Positions 62,507-64,000 of a stretch of DNA of 64,000 bases are shown in pieces. The notes under the pieces were generated by a model. It was not told where the DNA came from, made no database searches, and was given only the letters and a program-made list of their open reading frames with translations. Where the stretch lies: the NCBI RefSeq assembly GCF_001641265.1, contig NW_020167541.1, positions 550,494 through 614,493 of the forward strand, written 5' to 3'. Every line of letters begins with the position of its first letter. Within the stretch, counting starts at the first letter, position 1. The translations under genes were made by a program, and so were the position numbers. Origin of the DNA: Pseudogymnoascus destructans (taxonomy: Eukaryota > Ascomycota > Leotiomycetes > Thelebolales > Thelebolaceae).

Positions 62507-64000
62507 ATGTCGAGCCCAAGCCCATTTACAATGATGAATCAGTCACAATTTGAGCATCCGCTTACCTCTGACACTGAGGATATCAACTCGCCTTTCGAGC
62601 CAGCACTTATCTTCTCCCAAGATGATGTACTGAGTGGAATTGAAGCTCCTCTTGATGAACTTCTTGAAAAACTACTCAAGTCTCCTAATAACCGATATGT
62701 TATATGGAAGGAGGATACCGCTAACGAATGGCATCAATGGTGGACTGCGAAGATTTCAAACAACATCAATCGAGAGATATTCCGACATATGGTTTGGACA
62801 AGGTCGAAGAGGTCCTTATATGGACTCAATTCTACCAAGGAGCTGAGGTCCGAACTGGCAATCCTAAGGTACTATGTCAGTTGTGTTGGAGGGCTTTGCA
62901 CACCCTAAGCTTCGACAAGGTGGGAGTAGCACATCTACTTTAACCCGACACACCAATCTGGCGCTTGTAGTAGAAAGGATGGATCACAAACTCATTTACA
63001 CTTAGTAAGTTATCTATCAGTGGTCTAGAGTAACGTTCTAGAGTAACGCTAATGACCTTCTTTAGCTGCCGCGTGCGCATTTGGAAAGGGATACCATACA
63101 GCCTTTCACACATACAGCATGGCGAGAGCAGTTGATTATAGCCATAATTTCATCAAGCCTCCCTTTTCGAATAGTGGAGAACAAGAGGTGCGAAAGGTTC
63201 TAAACATGTTGAAACCCGACCTGGAAATTCCACACCGGACAGTTATACGCAAAGAATTAACAATGCAATTTAACAACGTCATGGAGAAGCTACTATTGGA
63301 TTTACCGCCTATGGCAAAGGTTTCAATTGCCCTTGATGGATGGCAAAGTCCGTTCAAATTAGCGTTCTTAGCAATTACTGTGTATTATATCACTGATGAT
63401 TGGCAATGGAGAGAGGTGAGCAGATTATAACTTATATAATAATATATTAACTTACTAACATACATCTTATAGTGTCTTATTGGTTTCGAGCCAATGACTG
63501 GAGTCCATTCAGGACAAAATATGGCAGCTGTTGTACACAATGTACTGGAACAATTCAATATTACGGGACGACTTTTTTTGCGTGACAACTGATAATGCAT
63601 CAAACAATGGAACAATGCGCAAGGAACTTGAGAGCTACATGAGAAGTACTACACAAGAAGTAGAGTGGAGTAGTGATGCAACAAAAATACCATGCATGGC
63701 GCATGTTATACAGCTAGTTGTAAAAGCTATGCTAAAGGCCTTCAATGTCGACATGGCTGAAGAAGTTATAGATGTTACTGGTGTTTCAATTACTGATGAT
63801 ACGACAGTCACATCAGCTATTAGAAAGGTTAGTCCATGATAGTAACGCTTGATAGTAACGCTAACTGACGTCAAATACACAGATACGCACTCTTAGCAAT
63901 CTTGTGAGCAGGTCTGCAAAGAAAACTGAATTATTGCTCCAGAAGCAATCTGATATAGAAGCAAAGAGACTACTGCAGCTAAAACGGGATATTGATATAC
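62507..64000 (+). pseudogene. Second hAT transposase, frameshifted at the N terminus, runs off the window
   Basis: The N terminus starts at 62507 (MSSPSPFTMMNQ). A BED-like finger is split over frames: CQLCWRALH in one, then GGSSTSTLTRHTN in another, implying a 2-base insertion near 62900. After a GT-AG intron containing GTAACG words (about 63004-63065) the hAT core follows: VSIALDGWQSPFKLAFLAIT at ~63320-63380, intron 63416-63472, then FFCVTTDNASNNGTM and IPCMAHVIQLVVKAML at ~63570-63740. A further intron, again with two AGTAACG words, starts near 63830, and coding continues past 64000. The core looks better preserved than the N terminus; whether the element is active cannot be judged here. 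Confidence 0.75.

Overview
The window reads as nuclear DNA of a filamentous ascomycete (Pezizomycotina). Most genes are split by short GT-AG introns of about 45-95 bases. The families present are a fungal non-reducing polyketide synthase, Zn2Cys6 regulators, a Cmr1-type C2H2/Zn2Cys6 regulator and scytalone dehydratase, alongside fungal Gypsy, pogo/Fot1 and hAT transposons. Several older transposon copies carry in-frame TAG/TGA/TAA stops at C-to-T-type positions, which suggests RIP-like mutation. I cannot fix the class from sequence alone.

Region 1 (1-27.2 kb) is repeat-dominated. It opens with the 3' end of a basic coiled-coil protein gene, followed by AT-rich relics, a 20 x 13 bp minisatellite and a broken Gypsy copy (family C). 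A degenerate Gypsy element (family B, 6383-20747) follows, and its 3' LTR is interrupted by a nearly pristine Gypsy element (family A, 14018-20726) with 926-bp LTRs, a TGGGT target duplication and one 1597-residue polyprotein ORF. Family B also carries a spliced, Cys-rich gene on its antisense strand. Further Gypsy C pieces, a broken pogo/Fot1 transposase and a 362-bp fold-back repeat complete this part.

Region 2 (27.2-52.1 kb) is an island of unbroken genes. In order they are a laccase-like multicopper oxidase (+), a cytochrome P450 (-), a SAT-KS-AT-PT-ACP-ACP-TE polyketide synthase (+), an AflR-family regulator (+), a naphthol-reductase-like SDR (-), a Cmr1-like melanin regulator (-) and scytalone dehydratase (+). 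Polyketide synthase, reductase, dehydratase and oxidase together are the 1,8-dihydroxynaphthalene (DHN) route. The P450 and the second, AflR-type regulator are not part of the textbook melanin set, so a DHN-derived dimer or modified naphthalene pigment is as plausible as plain melanin. A repeated CGGACTTCC motif in two of the promoters is a candidate shared operator.

Region 3 (52.1-64 kb) returns to mobile DNA: a frameshifted triple-Myb gene, a hAT relic with a solo LTR (family B), and a seemingly intact Fot1/pogo transposon with 48-bp perfect inverted repeats. The most unexpected locus follows: a four-exon gene for a divergent histone H3-like protein facing away from a three-exon gene for an acidic, poly-Glu-tailed protein. 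Both have consistent reading frames across all introns. A second hAT relic runs off the end. From about 57 to 64 kb the DNA is peppered with an AGTAACG/CGTTACT motif that no annotated feature explains.
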